From the NCBI RefSeq assembly GCF_002939385.1, contig NZ_MULI01000002.1, forward strand, positions 124,001 through 188,000: a stretch of 64,000 nt of DNA, written 5' to 3'. This DNA is from Streptomyces sp. MH60 (GTDB taxonomy: Bacteria; Actinomycetota; Actinomycetes; Streptomycetales; Streptomycetaceae). The translations under genes and the position numbers were made by a program. Below the pieces are notes generated by a model. That model was not told the origin of the DNA and did no database searches. It saw nothing but the letters and a program-made list of their open reading frames with translations. This document shows, one piece after another, positions 34,594 to 43,959 of this stretch (its first letter is position 1; the number at the start of each line of letters is the position of its first letter).

Positions 34594-36186
34594 ATGAAGT
34601 CCTCCGTTTCACCCACCCGGCGTGCCTCGCCGAGGCGGCCCCCCACCAAGGGCGCGATGCTGCTGGCGGGCATCGTGCTCATGTCCAGCGGGTGCGCCGT
34701 GGCCAACAGCGCGGGCGGCGACACCGGCCGCGCCGACGGCCGCACCCTGCGGGTGGTGCTCACCCAGGAACCACCGACCCTGGAACCCTGCGAGGCCTCA
34801 CTGACCGGCACCGGCGTCGTGGTCCGGTCCAACATCACCGAACCCCTGGTCGAACGGGATCCCACCTCCGGCGGGCTCAACCCCCTGCTGGCGACCGGCT
34901 GGGAGCAGACCGCACCCCGCACCTGGACGTTCGACATCCGCACCGGGGTCACCTTCCAGAACGGCGCGCCCTTCACCGCCGAGGACGCCGCCTTCTCCAT
35001 CGACCGGGCGGTCAACTCCGACCTCGCCTGCAACGTCGAGGGCTATGTCTTCGGCAACGACGACCTCCGGGTCAAGGCGGTCGGCGACACCCGGCTGACC
35101 GTCACCACCGAGAAACCGGACCCCATCCTGCCGCTGCGCCTGAGCTTCGTGGAGGTCGTGCCCCGCACCACCGACACCGAGGCCAAGGTCCGCATCCCGA
35201 TCGGCACCGGCCCCTATGCCGTCCGTTCCTGGCAGCCCGGGGCGGCGATCTCGCTCAGCCGCTTCGACGACTACTGGGGGAAGGCCCCGGACTTCGCCCG
35301 GGCCCGCTACGTCTGGCGCAGCGACGCGAGCGTGCGCGCAGCCATGATCGACAAGGCTGAGGCGGAGATCGCCGTGGCGCTCGACCCGATGGAGGCCGGT
35401 AAGGACACGACGGCCGCCTACCCCAACAACGAGACGACCGCCCTGCGGCTGGACGGCCGGGAAGCCCCGCTCGACGACATCCGGGTGCGCCGGGCCATCG
35501 ACCTGGCCGTGGACCGCGAGGGCATCGTCGGCGCCCTGCTCGGCGGTCTCGCCCAGCCGGCCGGCCAACTGGTCCCGCCCGGAGTGGTGGGACACAACGA
35601 CGCGATCCGACCGACCCGGCAGAACGTCGACGAGGCCCGCGCCCTGGTGCAGGAGGCGGCGGCCGACGGCGTGCCCACCGACCGGCAGATCACCCTGGTC
35701 GCGCGCAACGGCATGTTCTCGGGCGTGTCGGAGACGGCGGAGGCGTTGCAGTACCAGATGCAGCAGATCGGGTTGAACGTGAAGGTCCGCATGGCCGACA
35801 CCGCCACCCACCTCCAATACCAGCTTCGCCCGCTGCCCGAGGACGTCGGCCCCATTGCCCTGCTGATCATGCACGGCAACCAGGCCGGTGACGCGGCCTT
35901 CACCACCAGCCAGTACCTGCTGAGCGACGGCCCCCAGTCCACGTTCGGCACCAAGGAACTCGACGGGCGCGTCGCCGAAGCCGGCGCGCTGTCGGGTAGG
36001 AAGCGGCAGCAGGCCTTCGCCGACCTGCTCGCCGACCAGAACAGGAACGTCGTCCAGTACGCCCATCTCGCCCACATGAGGGGACTGCTCGGCCTGTCCC
36101 GGTCGATCCGGTACCAACCCGACTCCGCCACCGGCGACGAACTGCGGCTGTCCGAGGTTCACCCGGCCAAGGGGGCGAAGCACTGA
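34594..36186 (+). CDS. Dpp/Opp-type ABC transporter substrate-binding lipoprotein
   Basis: 530 residues. Lipoprotein signal: basic N-terminus, hydrophobic GAMLLAGIVLMSSG and lipidated Cys34. The mature part is an SBP_bac_5 (peptide/nickel/sugar-acid) receptor with ITEPLVERDPTSGGLNP, FTAEDAAFSIDRAVN and the VRRAIDLAVDREGIV hinge segment. It binds the imported solute outside the membrane. First gene of a five-gene importer (SBP, two permeases, two ATPases). Its position opposite the glucarate genes suggests a sugar-acid or oligosaccharide-acid ligand; peptides are the alternative. Confidence 0.92.
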   Translation: MKSSVSPTRRASPRRPPTKGAMLLAGIVLMSSGCAVANSAGGDTGRADGRTLRVVLTQEPPTLEPCEASLTGTGVVVRSNITEPLVERDPTSGGLNPLLATGWEQTAPRTWTFDIRTGVTFQNGAPFTAEDAAFSIDRAVNSDLACNVEGYVFGNDDLRVKAVGDTRLTVTTEKPDPILPLRLSFVEVVPRTTDTEAKVRIPIGTGPYAVRSWQPGAAISLSRFDDYWGKAPDFARARYVWRSDASVRAAMIDKAEAEIAVALDPMEAGKDTTAAYPNNETTALRLDGREAPLDDIRVRRAIDLAVDREGIVGALLGGLAQPAGQLVPPGVVGHNDAIRPTRQNVDEARALVQEAAADGVPTDRQITLVARNGMFSGVSETAEALQYQMQQIGLNVKVRMADTATHLQYQLRPLPEDVGPIALLIMHGNQAGDAAFTTSQYLLSDGPQSTFGTKELDGRVAEAGALSGRKRQQAFADLLADQNRNVVQYAHLAHMRGLLGLSRSIRYQPDSATGDELRLSEVHPAKGAKH

Positions 36187-36187
36187 C

Positions 36188-37117
36188 ATGATCCCGTTCC
36201 TGCGCAAGCGCATCCTCTCCAGCGCCGTCCCCCTCGTCTGCGTCGTCCTCGGCGTGTTCTTCCTGGCCCGGATGACCGGCAACCCCGTCGACCTCTACCT
36301 TCCACTGAGCGCCACACCCGAGCAACGCGCGGAGTTCTCCGCCGCGCAGGGCTTCGACCTCTCGATCCCGGCGCAGTTGTGGAACTACCTCGTCGACGCA
36401 GCGCACCTGGACTTCGGCACCTCGCTGCGGACCGGACAGCCGGCCGGCTCGATGGTGCTCGACGCCTTCCCGGTCACCCTTCAGCTCGCCGGTGTGACCA
36501 TGCTGCTGGCGATCACCGGGGCGGTGCTGGTCGGCAGCCTCGCCGCCTACCGCCCCAACTCCCTGATCGACCGGATCGCCAGCCTGCTGTCGATGACGGC
36601 CGCCAGCATCCCCGACTTCTGGTTCGCCATCATGGGCGTCCTGGTCTTCGGCGTGAGCCTCGGACTGCTGCCCACCTCGGGCACCCTCGGCGGCCCCGAG
36701 GTCTGGGTCCTGCCCATCGCGACCCTGCTCATCCGCCCTTTCGGCGTCCTGGTGCAGGTGGTCCGCGGCAGCATGGTCACCGCCCTGTCCGCGCCCTACG
36801 TCAAGATCGCCCGGGGCAAGGGCGCCACCCCCCGGCGCGTGGTCTTCGGCCACGCCCTGCGCAACGCCGTGACACCGGTCCTGACCGTGGCCGGGGACCT
36901 GACGGTCGGTCTGGTCAACGGGGCGGTGATCGTCGAGACGATCTTCGGCTGGCCAGGCATCGGCAAACTCATGATCGACTCCATCCTCCAGCGCGACTTC
37001 GCGGTCCTCCAGGCAGCCGTCCTCCTGACCGCCGTGACGATCTTCGCGCTGAACATCCTCGTCGACGTCTGTCACGCGCTGACCGACCCCCGAGTACGTC
37101 AGGCGGTGCCGGCGTGA
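36188..37117 (+). CDS. ABC transporter permease (DppB type)
   Basis: 309 residues, about six membrane helices. Begins with the N-terminal TM helix and periplasmic loop of the DppB/OppB type, and carries the EAA-loop region KIARGKGATPRRVVFGHALRN that docks on the ATPases, then EAIFGWPGIG-like ETIFGWPGIGKL. One base after the SBP gene. Its stop overlaps a GTG that precedes the next permease. Confidence 0.93.
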   Translation: MIPFLRKRILSSAVPLVCVVLGVFFLARMTGNPVDLYLPLSATPEQRAEFSAAQGFDLSIPAQLWNYLVDAAHLDFGTSLRTGQPAGSMVLDAFPVTLQLAGVTMLLAITGAVLVGSLAAYRPNSLIDRIASLLSMTAASIPDFWFAIMGVLVFGVSLGLLPTSGTLGGPEVWVLPIATLLIRPFGVLVQVVRGSMVTALSAPYVKIARGKGATPRRVVFGHALRNAVTPVLTVAGDLTVGLVNGAVIVETIFGWPGIGKLMIDSILQRDFAVLQAAVLLTAVTIFALNILVDVCHALTDPRVRQAVPA

Positions 37118-37131
37118 ACGAAGGAAACACC

Positions 37132-38091
37132 ATGCCCCGAGCAGAGACCGAGGCGGCCAAGGGGCCGTCCACCGCCCGCGACCGGCAGCCGAGCCGCTGG
37201 CGGATGCTGGGCCGGGACCGGGCCGCGGCCACCGGGGCCGTGGTGCTCACTGTGGTCGCCCTCGTGGCCCTCTTCGGCCGGCTGTTCATCGGTGACCGCG
37301 CCCAACGCCAGGACCTGGACGCCTCCCTGCGCCCACCATCCCTCGACGACGGGGTGTACGGACTGCTCGGCACCGACGTGCTGGGACGCAGCATGGTGGC
37401 CCGGCTGATCGAGGCGGCGGCGACGACCCTGTCCGTGGCCGTCCCGGCGGTGCTGTGCTCCCTGGCGATCGGCTCGGCCCTCGGACTGTGGGCCGGCTAC
37501 CACGGCGGACGCCGCGAGAGCGTGGCCATGCGGGTCGCCGACGTGATCCTCAGCTTCCCCTCGCTGCTGATCGCGGTGGTCGTGCTGTACGTCTTCTCAC
37601 CCAGCGCACTGAACCTCGTACTGATCCTGGCCGTGACCCGTGTCCCGGTGTACCTGCGCACCGCACGGGCGGAGGCGGCCGAACTGCGCAGCCGGCTGTT
37701 CGTCGACGCGGCGCGGACGTTCGGCACCCCCAGCCGCATGATCATCTACCGGCACATCCTGCCGATCGCCCTGCCGACCCTGCTGACCGTCGCCACCCTC
37801 GACTTCTGCTTCGTGATGCTCACCGAGTCGTCGCTGAGCTTCCTGGGCATCGGAATCCAGCCCCCGGACGTCAGTTGGGGCCTCATGGTCGCCCAGGGAC
37901 GCCAGTACCTCCAGACCGCCTGGTGGATCACCGTGCTGCCCGGTCTCGCCATCGTGCTCACGACCGTCTCCGCGACGGTGCTCGCCGCCTGGGCCCGCAT
38001 CGCCACCGACCCTGCCCAGCGCTGGCGCCTGACGCTGCCCAAGAAGCGCCGCCCCGTCCCGGCCCCCGTACCTCCGGAGATGATCCCGTGA
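37132..38091 (+). CDS. ABC transporter permease (DppC type)
   Basis: 319 residues from ATG 37132 (AAGGA 7-11 bases upstream); a GTG at 37114 overlapping the previous stop is the alternative. Features: TDVLGRSMVARLIEAAATTL after the first helix, six membrane helices, an EAA-type loop around DAARTFGTPSRMIIYRHILP, and SSLSFLGIGIQPPDVSWG. Forms the membrane channel with the DppB-type partner. Overlaps the next gene by 4 bp. Confidence 0.93.
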   Translation: MPRAETEAAKGPSTARDRQPSRWRMLGRDRAAATGAVVLTVVALVALFGRLFIGDRAQRQDLDASLRPPSLDDGVYGLLGTDVLGRSMVARLIEAAATTLSVAVPAVLCSLAIGSALGLWAGYHGGRRESVAMRVADVILSFPSLLIAVVVLYVFSPSALNLVLILAVTRVPVYLRTARAEAAELRSRLFVDAARTFGTPSRMIIYRHILPIALPTLLTVATLDFCFVMLTESSLSFLGIGIQPPDVSWGLMVAQGRQYLQTAWWITVLPGLAIVLTTVSATVLAAWARIATDPAQRWRLTLPKKRRPVPAPVPPEMIP

Positions 38092-39101
38092 CGACCACCA
38101 CCAGTGCCGCCCCCACCGGCACGGACACCCCGGCCCTCGACGTCGAGGGCCTGTGCGTGGACCTGAGCACCCCGTCGGGGACCGTACGGGCCGTCGACGG
38201 CGTCAGCTTCAGCGTCCGCCGCGGCCGCACCCTGGCCCTGCTGGGCGAATCCGGCTGCGGCAAGTCGATGACCGCGCTGTCCGTGGTCGGACTGCTGGAC
38301 CCCGCGGCGGCGGTGACCGGGGGCGCCGTACGGGTCAGGGGCGACGACACGCTGCGCATGACCCCGGCCGAACGCCGCAAGCTGGCCGGCCCGGTGCTCT
38401 CGATCGTCTTCCAGGACGCCCTGACCGCCCTCAACCCGGTGCAGCCGGTGGGCAGGCAGATCGGCGAGCCCTTCCGCATCCACCACAAGCTCTCCCGGCG
38501 CCAGGCGCGGGAGAAGGCGATCGAGCTGATGACCCGGGTGGGCATTCCCGAACCGAGGCAGCGGGCCCGGTCCTACCCCCACCAGTTCTCCGGCGGCATG
38601 CGGCAGCGGCTGCTCATCGCGATGGCCGTCGCCCTCGCCCCCGACGTGCTCATCGCCGACGAGCCCACCACCGCCCTCGACGTGACCGTGCAGGCGCAGA
38701 TCATGCGGCTGCTGCGCGACCTCCAGGACGAGCGGGACATGGCCGTCGTCCTGATCACCCACGACCTGGCCGTGGTCGCCCAGCGCGCCGACGACGTGGT
38801 CGTGATGTACGCCGGCACGGTCGTGGAGAACGGCCCGGTGCACGACGTCTTCGCCGCGCCCCGACACCCCTACACCAGGGGACTGCTCGACTCGGTACCG
38901 GAGGGCAGTGTGCGCGGACGCCCGCTGACCGCCGTTCCGGGCAGCCCGCCCGAACTGAGCGCGGTGCCCTCCGGCTGCGTCTTCCAGGACCGCTGCCCGC
39001 TGGTACGCGAACGCTGCGTGAACGAACGGCCGTCCCTGCGTCCGTCGGGCGACGGCCGCTCGGCCGCCTGCCACTTCTCCGAGGAGCTCGACCGTGTCTG
39101 A
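38088..39101 (+). CDS. ABC transporter ATP-binding protein (DppD type)
   Basis: 337 residues from GTG 38088 (GGAG 9 bases upstream; overlaps previous stop). Walker A GESGCGKSM (the Ser/Thr after Lys is Ser then Met), Q-loop around VFQDALTALNP, signature FSGGMRQR, Walker B VLIADEPTTALD and switch His ITHDLA. The C-terminal oligopeptide/dipeptide extension has a Cys cluster (CVFQDRCPLVRERC) of the kind that holds an iron-sulfur or zinc site in Dpp/Opp ATPases. Confidence 0.93.
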   Translation: MTTTTSAAPTGTDTPALDVEGLCVDLSTPSGTVRAVDGVSFSVRRGRTLALLGESGCGKSMTALSVVGLLDPAAAVTGGAVRVRGDDTLRMTPAERRKLAGPVLSIVFQDALTALNPVQPVGRQIGEPFRIHHKLSRRQAREKAIELMTRVGIPEPRQRARSYPHQFSGGMRQRLLIAMAVALAPDVLIADEPTTALDVTVQAQIMRLLRDLQDERDMAVVLITHDLAVVAQRADDVVVMYAGTVVENGPVHDVFAAPRHPYTRGLLDSVPEGSVRGRPLTAVPGSPPELSAVPSGCVFQDRCPLVRERCVNERPSLRPSGDGRSAACHFSEELDRV

Positions 39102-40146
39102 GTCCCCCGCCACCACCGCCACCCCCGGGCCCCGGGCGGACGGTCCGCAGGAGAACGCTCCGCTGCTGGAGGTACGGGGAGTCACCAAGACCTTCGGCAG
39201 CGGCCGGCGCCGACTGACCGCCCTGGACGGGGTGGACATGGAGATCGGCCGGGGCCGGGTCCTCGGGCTCGTCGGCGAGTCCGGCTGCGGCAAGTCCACT
39301 CTGGCCCGGGTGTTGCTGGGGCTGGAGCGCCCGGACGCGGGCACCGTACGGTTCGACGGGACCGACCCCTTCGCACTGCGCGGCAAGGAGCTGCTGGCCT
39401 GGCGCCGACGGGTACAGATGGTCTTCCAGGACCCCTTCGCCTCGCTCAACGCGCGCATGTCGGCAGCCGACCTGATCGGCGAACCCTGGCGCACCCACCG
39501 GGACGTCGTACCGGGCGCGAGGGCCCGCGAGAAGCGGATCCGGGAACTGCTGAACCTGGTCGGGCTGCGGGAGAGCGACGCCGACCGCTACCCCAACGAG
39601 TTCTCCGGCGGACAGCGTCAGCGCATCGGCATAGCCCGCGCGCTGGCCCTGGACCCCGACCTCATCGTCTGCGACGAGCCCGTCTCCGCCCTCGACCTGT
39701 CGGTGCAGGCCCAGGTCCTGAACGTCCTCTCCGACCTGCGCGCCCGCCTCGGCGTCACCTACGTGTTCATCTCCCACGACCTGTCGGTGGTGCGCTACCT
39801 CTGCGACCGGGTCACGGTCATGTACCTCGGCAAGGTCGTCGAACACGGGGACACGGACGACGTCTTCGAAAACCCCCAGCATCCCTATACGGCCGCGCTG
39901 ATGTCGGCCGCCCCGGTCCTCGGCCCCGGCAGCGACTCCCGCCGCGAGGAGATCCAGCTCCAGGGCGAGATCCCCTCGCCGTTCGACATCCCCTCCGGCT
40001 GCCGCTTCCGCACCCGCTGCCCGCGGGCCGAGGAGCGGTGCGCGAGCGAGGAGCCACCGGTCGTCGCGCGCGAGACGGCGGACGGAGCCGAACCCCACTC
40101 GGCGCTGTGCCACTTCCCCCTGGCGGCCGGGTCCTCGTGGGCCTGA
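39094..40146 (+). CDS. ABC transporter ATP-binding protein (DppF type)
   Basis: 350 residues from GTG 39094, overlapping the DppD-type gene by 8 bp. Walker A GESGCGKST, FQDPFASLN Q-loop, signature FSGGQRQR, Walker B LIVCDEPVSALD, switch ISHDLS. C-terminal Cys cluster GCRFRTRCPRAEERC. Pairs with the DppD-type subunit to drive import. The last codons overlap the TauE-type permease start. Confidence 0.93.
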   Translation: MSESPATTATPGPRADGPQENAPLLEVRGVTKTFGSGRRRLTALDGVDMEIGRGRVLGLVGESGCGKSTLARVLLGLERPDAGTVRFDGTDPFALRGKELLAWRRRVQMVFQDPFASLNARMSAADLIGEPWRTHRDVVPGARAREKRIRELLNLVGLRESDADRYPNEFSGGQRQRIGIARALALDPDLIVCDEPVSALDLSVQAQVLNVLSDLRARLGVTYVFISHDLSVVRYLCDRVTVMYLGKVVEHGDTDDVFENPQHPYTAALMSAAPVLGPGSDSRREEIQLQGEIPSPFDIPSGCRFRTRCPRAEERCASEEPPVVARETADGAEPHSALCHFPLAAGSSWA

Positions 40147-40859
40147 CCGCCTCGGAGTTCGTCCTGCTCTCGGTCACGGTGGGCGCCGGCGCGCTGCTCC
40201 AGGTCTCCATCGGCTTCGGCCTCGGCATGCTCGCCGCGCCGGTCTTCTCACTCGTGGACCCCTCCCTCACCCCCACGGTGGTCCTGCTGCTCGCCACCGG
40301 TGTGACGGCGACGGTGCTCGTGCGTGAACGCGGCCGGGCCGACCTGCGCGGCTGCGGCTGGGCACTGGCCGGCCGGCTGCCGGGCGTACTGGCCGGCACG
40401 CTGCTCGTGGTGGCCCTCCCCGCGCGCTACCTCGCGCTGCTCATCGCCGGGGTGGTCCTCACCGGCGTCACGGTGAGCCTGGCCGGTTTCGTACCGCGGC
40501 AACGGCGCTCCGCGGTCGTCCTGGCCGGGTTGGCCTCGGGTCTGATGGGCACGGCCACCTCCATCGGCGGCCCGCCCATGGCGATGGTCTGGCAGCGGCT
40601 CAGCGGTCCCGAACTGCGCGCCACGATGAGCGCGTTCTTCCTCGTCGGCTCCCTGATGAGCCTTGCCGCGCTGACCGCGGCAGGCGCCGTCGGCCCACAC
40701 GCGCTGCGGGGCACCGCGGTGCTCGCCCCCGCCGCCGTGGTCGGCGTACTGCTCGCCCGGCCACTGACCCGCCGGCTGAACGTGCGGCGGACCCGCACGG
40801 CCGCCACGGCCCTCGCGGTCGCGGGTGCCGTGGTGCTCGTGCTGCGGCAGTTCCTCTGA
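40137..40859 (+). CDS. TauE/SafE-family membrane permease
   Basis: 240 residues from GTG 40137, overlapping the ATPase gene by 10 bp. About seven to eight membrane helices in two repeats: LLQVSIGFGLGMLAAPVFSL in the first and LASGLMGTATSIGGPPMAMV in the second, the TauE/SafE signature. Family members move sulfonates, sulfite or small organic acids. Being the last gene of the transporter operon, it may export an acid end product of the sugar-acid pathway. Direction not known. Confidence 0.88.
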   Translation: MGLTASEFVLLSVTVGAGALLQVSIGFGLGMLAAPVFSLVDPSLTPTVVLLLATGVTATVLVRERGRADLRGCGWALAGRLPGVLAGTLLVVALPARYLALLIAGVVLTGVTVSLAGFVPRQRRSAVVLAGLASGLMGTATSIGGPPMAMVWQRLSGPELRATMSAFFLVGSLMSLAALTAAGAVGPHALRGTAVLAPAAVVGVLLARPLTRRLNVRRTRTAATALAVAGAVVLVLRQFL

Positions 40860-40872
40860 CCCGTCGGGCGGT

Positions 40873-41020
40873 TCAGCGCCGGGTGAGGGACTGGGGGGAG
40901 TCGGCGATGATGCCGTCGACACCGAGGCCGGCCATGGTGCGCCTGGCGCCGGGCACGTCGACGGTCCAGACGTTGATGTCCATGCCGAGTCGGTGGACCC
41001 GGCCCACGAGAGCCAGGTCG
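40873..41020 (-). pseudogene. Glycerophosphodiester phosphodiesterase C-terminal remnant
   Basis: The last ~48 codons read VGRVHRLGMDINVWTVD and then LGVDGIIADSPQSL, which is the C-terminal strand-helix of GDPD/GlpQ enzymes. The rest of the gene is replaced upstream by an IS5-family element, whose transposase frame runs directly into it. Not functional. Confidence 0.65.
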
Positions 41021-41039
41021 TTCATTGGGCAAGTCATGT

Positions 41040-41598
41040 GTCGGGTTTGAGAGGGTCGGCTTCGAAGCGGCCGTCCGCGTAGTCCACGAATGCGTGGGAT
41101 GGCATCGATGAGCGGGATGAGCTGGGTGACATCGTGTCGGTTGCCACCGGTGAGTGACACGGCGAGAGGTGTGCCCTTCCGGTCGGCGACGATGTGGTGT
41201 TTGCTTCCTGGGCGGCCCCTGTCGACCGGCGATGGTCCGGTGTGAGCTGCTCCCCCTTTCAGACTGCGGATGTGTGAGCCGTCGATGGCACAGTCGTCCA
41301 TCTCCAGCAGTCCGGCCTTCCTCAGCTCGGCGAGGATCGCAGCATGCAGGCGTGGCCAGACGCCGGCCTCGGTCCAGTCCCGTAGACGACGCCAGGCTGT
41401 GACCCCCGAGCAACCCGTCTCCTGACGTGGCACATCACGTCAGGCTGCACCAGTGCGCAGGACGAAGACGATGCCTGCCAGGGCGGTGCGGTCGTCTGCC
41501 CGGCGTCGTCCCGGAGGCCGATTCCGCCGCTGCGGAAGGGGTGGCAGAATTGGAGCGATGCGGGCCCACAGGTCGTCGGGCACGAGATCTCTGATCAC
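41040..41598 (-). mobile_element. IS5-family (IS427-like) transposase, two frames, truncated
   Basis: Leftward. Starts at GTG 41596-41598 with DLVPDDLWARIAPILPPLP, a stop follows LRTGAA near 41440, and the sequence continues in another frame with SGVTAWRRLRDWTEAGVW, the DDE segment DGSHIRSLKGGAAHTGPSPVDRG and HIVADRKGTPLAVSLTGGNRHD. Many IS427-group elements join such frames by programmed frameshift. It breaks off after the DAIPRIRG segment, without the usual last ~80 residues or left end, and is inserted in a GDPD gene. Confidence 0.8.
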
Positions 41599-41751
41599 GT
41601 CGAGATCCTGGCGGAAGAAGTCCGACCGGCGGGTCTGTTCAAAGCGAACTCGTTTGATGAGTGTGAGCGGAGAGCAGGGATTCTGCAGCACCCGTGATCT
41701 GAAGCCCGGCTTCTTTCTACTTGCTCGTTTCTGAGACTGGGGTGGGCGAAC

Positions 41752-42132
41752 GTGCTCGTGGTTCTTGTTCCGGCAGCCGGGGCTGTCGTGTGGGCGGTAG
41801 CGCTGTTGGTGTCTGACGTGCGGAGTCGGCAGCGGCGGATCTCTCTGGAGGTCCCGTGTTCCGGGTATGGGCAGGGCCGGTTCTCCTCGGATGAGACGCG
41901 TTACCGTTTGGGGCCGGTCGTGCACGAAGGACGCGTGATAAAGGGCTCGCTGTACGGGAAAAAGTTGCGGATCTCAGTCGGCCAGGCCGTGAAGGTGGAG
42001 CTCGACCCGCGAGAGCCGGCCCGCATGTATCTGCCGGACACCATGCCACTGTTCGCACACAAGGTGGCAGCCCTTTTGTACGGAGGGCTGGGAATCGCCC
42101 TGATTGGGGCAGCGTTGGCGATCGGCATGTGA
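41752..42132 (+). CDS. Small membrane protein, DUF3592-type
   Basis: 126 residues from GTG 41752. An N-terminal membrane helix (LVVLVPAAGAVVWAVALLV), a ~65-residue exposed domain of beta type (GPVVHEGRVIKGSLYGKKLR, then VGQAVKVELDPREPARMY) and a C-terminal membrane helix (LLYGGLGIALIGAALAIG). The two-helix-with-beta-domain plan matches DUF3592 proteins. Stand-alone; role unknown. Confidence 0.75.
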   Translation: MLVVLVPAAGAVVWAVALLVSDVRSRQRRISLEVPCSGYGQGRFSSDETRYRLGPVVHEGRVIKGSLYGKKLRISVGQAVKVELDPREPARMYLPDTMPLFAHKVAALLYGGLGIALIGAALAIGM

Positions 42133-42344
42133 GCTCATCAGCATGACGGTGGGCGCGGGTTGGACCGCAGCGGTGCTCTGGCCATCATCACCACGATGCG
42201 CTTCTGGCCGCCTCTTCAGAAAGGGCAGGCTCGGACACGTTTCCACCGAGAGCGACGGAGACCACGTCCGAGCCTGCAGACAACGTCTGACTACGACGCC
42301 TCATTGTGAAACGGTCAGTTAGCCGGATTGCGGGTGGTAGTTTC

Positions 42345-43388
42345 TCAGGATTCCTGGTCCTGATCCTGGTTCTCGGGCACGGGCTCGGGCATGGGCACGA
42401 GCTCGTAGGCGTGCCAGGTGACGGTGACCTGGCCGTTGCCGCCCGCCGTGCCGGTCTGCGCATTGGTCTTAGGGCTGTGACCGTCCGTCTCCGTCACGGC
42501 CTTCCTGCCGCCGTCGCCCCCGGTGCCGCCCTTGCCGCCGTCGCCGCCGCCGGCGACACCAGCGGCGGGGGTCTTGAAGGCAGGCCGACCGCCACCGCCG
42601 TCGCCCCCCTTGCCCGCCAGGCCGGCCCATCGCTCCGTTCCCGCCTGACCGAGAGCGCCGGCGGCTCCGGGGCTGGCAGTCTCACCCCGCTTCAGGTCCC
42701 GCTGTACGGACTTGACCTTGCTGCCCGCGAGTCCGCACCCCGCGGGACCCGTCTCGGTCCCGGCCTCGCCTCCGGCGCCGCCCTTGCCTCCGTCACCGCC
42801 GCCGAAGAAGTTGCCGGCATTGCCACCGGCGCCGCCCTTGCCGCCGTTACCGCCGTCAGCGCCACCCGCGGCCACAGCCAGACTCATGGACTGTGGCTTG
42901 CCGTCCATGTTCGGGGGACGCAGCAGGCTGGTCCGGCCCTCCAACGTCGATGCGGCAGAGGAGCCGACCACCACCTCGTACGTCTGGCCCTCCTGGAGGC
43001 CGCTCAGCTCGCATTCGACGTAGGTCCCGGCAGTCCCGGCGGCTCCGCCACCGCCTCCGGCGCCGCCGCCCCCGCCGCCGTTCGTAGTGCCGTCACCACC
43101 GGCTCCGCCGCTACCGCCGCTACCGCCATGGCCTCCGGCTCCCCAGATCACCACGGTCGCCTCGGTGACATCCTTGGGCACCGTAATCGTGTACTTGCCA
43201 GGATCGGCCGCGGTGAACACGCTGTCGTCGGCGTGGGCGGCGGGAGCGAGCGCGGCCGTGCCGATCGCACTTCCGGCCAATACGGTCAAGGCTGCTGCAG
43301 CCCGGGCCAGCCGACGCGACTTCGGGCTTGCGCCCGGTCGGGTTTCGACCGAGGCGGTCTTTGCGCGGGGCAGTCTCGAAAGGCTCAA
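42345..43388 (-). CDS. Secreted glycine-rich protein (PGRS-like low complexity)
   Basis: About 347 residues if started at TTG 43386-43388, which has GGAAG nearby; the frame is open to 43457. A basic region, a hydrophobic signal core (ARAAAALTVLAGSAIGTAAL) and APAAHADD cleavage site predict export. The mature protein starts with a beta-type segment (KYTITVPKDVTEATVVIWGA) followed by GGxGGxGG tracts interleaved with a globular insert containing YVECELSGLQEGQTYEVVV. Tracts resemble mycobacterial PE_PGRS and glycine-rich cell-wall proteins. Ends Glu/Asp/Gln-rich (PENQDQDQES). Possibly a cell-surface matrix protein. Confidence 0.8.
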   Translation of the reverse strand: MSLSRLPRAKTASVETRPGASPKSRRLARAAAALTVLAGSAIGTAALAPAAHADDSVFTAADPGKYTITVPKDVTEATVVIWGAGGHGGSGGSGGAGGDGTTNGGGGGGAGGGGGAAGTAGTYVECELSGLQEGQTYEVVVGSSAASTLEGRTSLLRPPNMDGKPQSMSLAVAAGGADGGNGGKGGAGGNAGNFFGGGDGGKGGAGGEAGTETGPAGCGLAGSKVKSVQRDLKRGETASPGAAGALGQAGTERWAGLAGKGGDGGGGRPAFKTPAAGVAGGGDGGKGGTGGDGGRKAVTETDGHSPKTNAQTGTAGGNGQVTVTWHAYELVPMPEPVPENQDQDQES

Positions 43389-43950
43389 GGGAACAACTCT
43401 TCCGTTCAAGGGCAGGGCAGGTATGACGGCCCGGCCGTCCGCTTTCCGCGTGCTCAACGATGATGTGCGAGCCCGGGTACGGCCTGGTCACGTATGCGAT
43501 GTTCCGGGTTGGTGTCAGCTGGTGGGGGTCAGTGTCGGCACGTCAGGACTGAGTGTTCTCGCTGGCTAGGTGATGAGTAGGGACGGCATCACTGCAACAG
43601 GGCGGTGCATGCGACGGCCTTGGCTGTCATGGGGCCGGGGGCGGGGGAGCCGGGCGCGTGGAGTGAGGTCACGGCCGGGTAGAGGGTGTCCAGACCGGTG
43701 CTGGTGGCTCGGCCGCTGGAGCTCGATGCGGCCGGGACCTTCAGGCCGGCAGGGTCCTGCCGGACCGCGCGGTGGTGTGGCGGGAGCGGACTGGGACGGA
43801 CGAAGCTTGCAGCGCCGGTCGCCCTCACGGGTGACGATCAGCATGGTGACCCACTCCACGAGTGCGTGCGGTAGGTCGAGTGCGGCAGGATGGATGACCA
43901 ACGAGGCCCCCGGAGCAACGTGATTGAGACGTCAGACATCTCGATCCACC
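43389..43950. other. Intergenic with probable IS debris
   Basis: About 560 bases. A leftward run near 43800-43905 (VIHPAALDLPHALVEWVTM) looks protein-like but has no recognised family. Probably mobile-element debris continuous with the neighbouring transposase remnant. Confidence 0.35.
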
Positions 43951-43959
43951 GCCTTGGGG

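Noticed and set aside
34594..40146. Call as nickel importer serving urease
   Set aside because: The SBP family includes NikA, but the operon is 14 kb away, divergent from sugar-acid genes and shares their motif.
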